A stretch of DNA of 10,094 nt from CAIRYW01 sp041665985 (GTDB lineage Bacteria; Patescibacteriota; Minisyncoccia; Phycocordibacterales; CAIRYW01). A program made the position numbers and the translations under genes. Below are positions 9,976 through 10,094 of this stretch, in pieces (the stretch's first letter is position 1; each line of letters begins with the position of its first letter). Under the pieces are notes generated by a model. That model did not search any database. It saw only the letters and a list, made by a program, of their open reading frames with translations, and had not been told where the DNA came from. The stretch lies in contig JBAYHV010000027.1 in assembly GCA_041665985.1 (NCBI GenBank), positions 1-10,094 of the forward strand, given 5' to 3'.

Positions 9976-10094
9976 TTCCGACGAGTGAGAGACGGCGCGA
10001 AAGGTGAGCGAAGCGAAACTTTTCATGACGTCCGAGCGAAGTCGGAACAAAGGGTAAATACCCCGCCCCTTGGGGCGGATTAAGTACGAGCGAC
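9976..10094. other. GC-rich structured non-coding region, truncated at right edge
   Basis: No ORF. GC is clearly higher than in the rest of the window. Nested pairing can be drawn: TTCCGAC (9976-9982) with GTCGGAA (10041-10047); GACG (9991-9994) with CGTC (10029-10032); GAAAGGT with AACTTTTC-type pairing (9999-10025) around a GCGAAGC cap (10008-10014). A competing local hairpin TCCGA/TCGGA (10031-10046) shares the last arm. A separate hairpin CCGCCCC/GGGGCGG (10063-10078) follows. The edge sequence ACGAGCGAC resembles the start of the block (ACGAGTGAG), so another copy may follow. Could be an extragenic palindromic repeat array or a structured RNA. Confidence 0.5.

Overview
The window looks like chromosomal DNA of a Candidate Phyla Radiation (Patescibacteria) bacterium, most likely Parcubacteria. 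This is inferred from the AT-rich, very compact layout, the divergent MurF with the 'VPVHVEFY' loop, divergent short housekeeping proteins (Ndk, YqeY, L21), several proteins without recognisable family, and a tRNA without an encoded CCA end. Two genes end in TGA, so the usual bacterial code fits better than the recoded-TGA code of Gracilibacteria/Absconditabacteria. No rRNA or other lineage marker is present, so the assignment is moderate.

Layout. Left edge to 1024 (+): 3' part of a MurF-like peptidoglycan ligase. 1069-2481 (-): two unrecognised genes, each followed by a hairpin terminator; the upstream one (1873-2481) has a trypsin-like Ser/His/Asp pattern. 2561-3344 (-): a two-gene NUDIX hydrolase / DUF4260 membrane protein operon. 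3420-3491 (+): tRNA-Glu(CTC), followed by a 157-bp unit packed with palindromes that ends in a second copy of the last 15 tRNA bases. 3737-4543 (+): orphan protein. 4592-5014 (+): nucleoside diphosphate kinase, converging with a TetA-like MFS transporter (5016-6218, -). 6304-6744 (+): two-TM membrane protein, converging across a palindromic repeat with a three-gene minus operon yqeY - acidic unknown - DUF167 (7870-6826). 7904-8965 (+): rmuC, divergent from yqeY. 9018-9392 (+): rplU with a very strong terminator. 9573-9956 (+): unknown gene with a long leader, whose stop codon sits inside its own terminator. 9970-10094: GC-rich non-coding structured sequence running off the right edge.

The clearest system-level signal is transcriptional. 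Most operon-heading genes have a sigma70-type -10 box only about 6 bases (6-9) before the ATG, often with a -35 box 16-17 bases further upstream, and no Shine-Dalgarno. They should be transcribed as leaderless mRNAs. Only 1873-2481 and 9573-9956 have a real leader with an AAGGA-type site; these leaders contain hairpins, and these genes are visibly less AT-rich than their neighbours.

The gene set mixes cell-wall synthesis (MurF), translation (tRNA-Glu, L21), nucleotide handling (Ndk, NUDIX), DNA maintenance (RmuC) and membrane proteins, with no single pathway. The most unusual non-coding features are the tRNA-Glu 3'-end duplication with its hairpin cassette, a possible three-way-junction leader at 9496-9555, a paired palindromic repeat at 6750-6825, and the structured tail after 9970. 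No CRISPR array, transposase, integrase or phage gene is seen.
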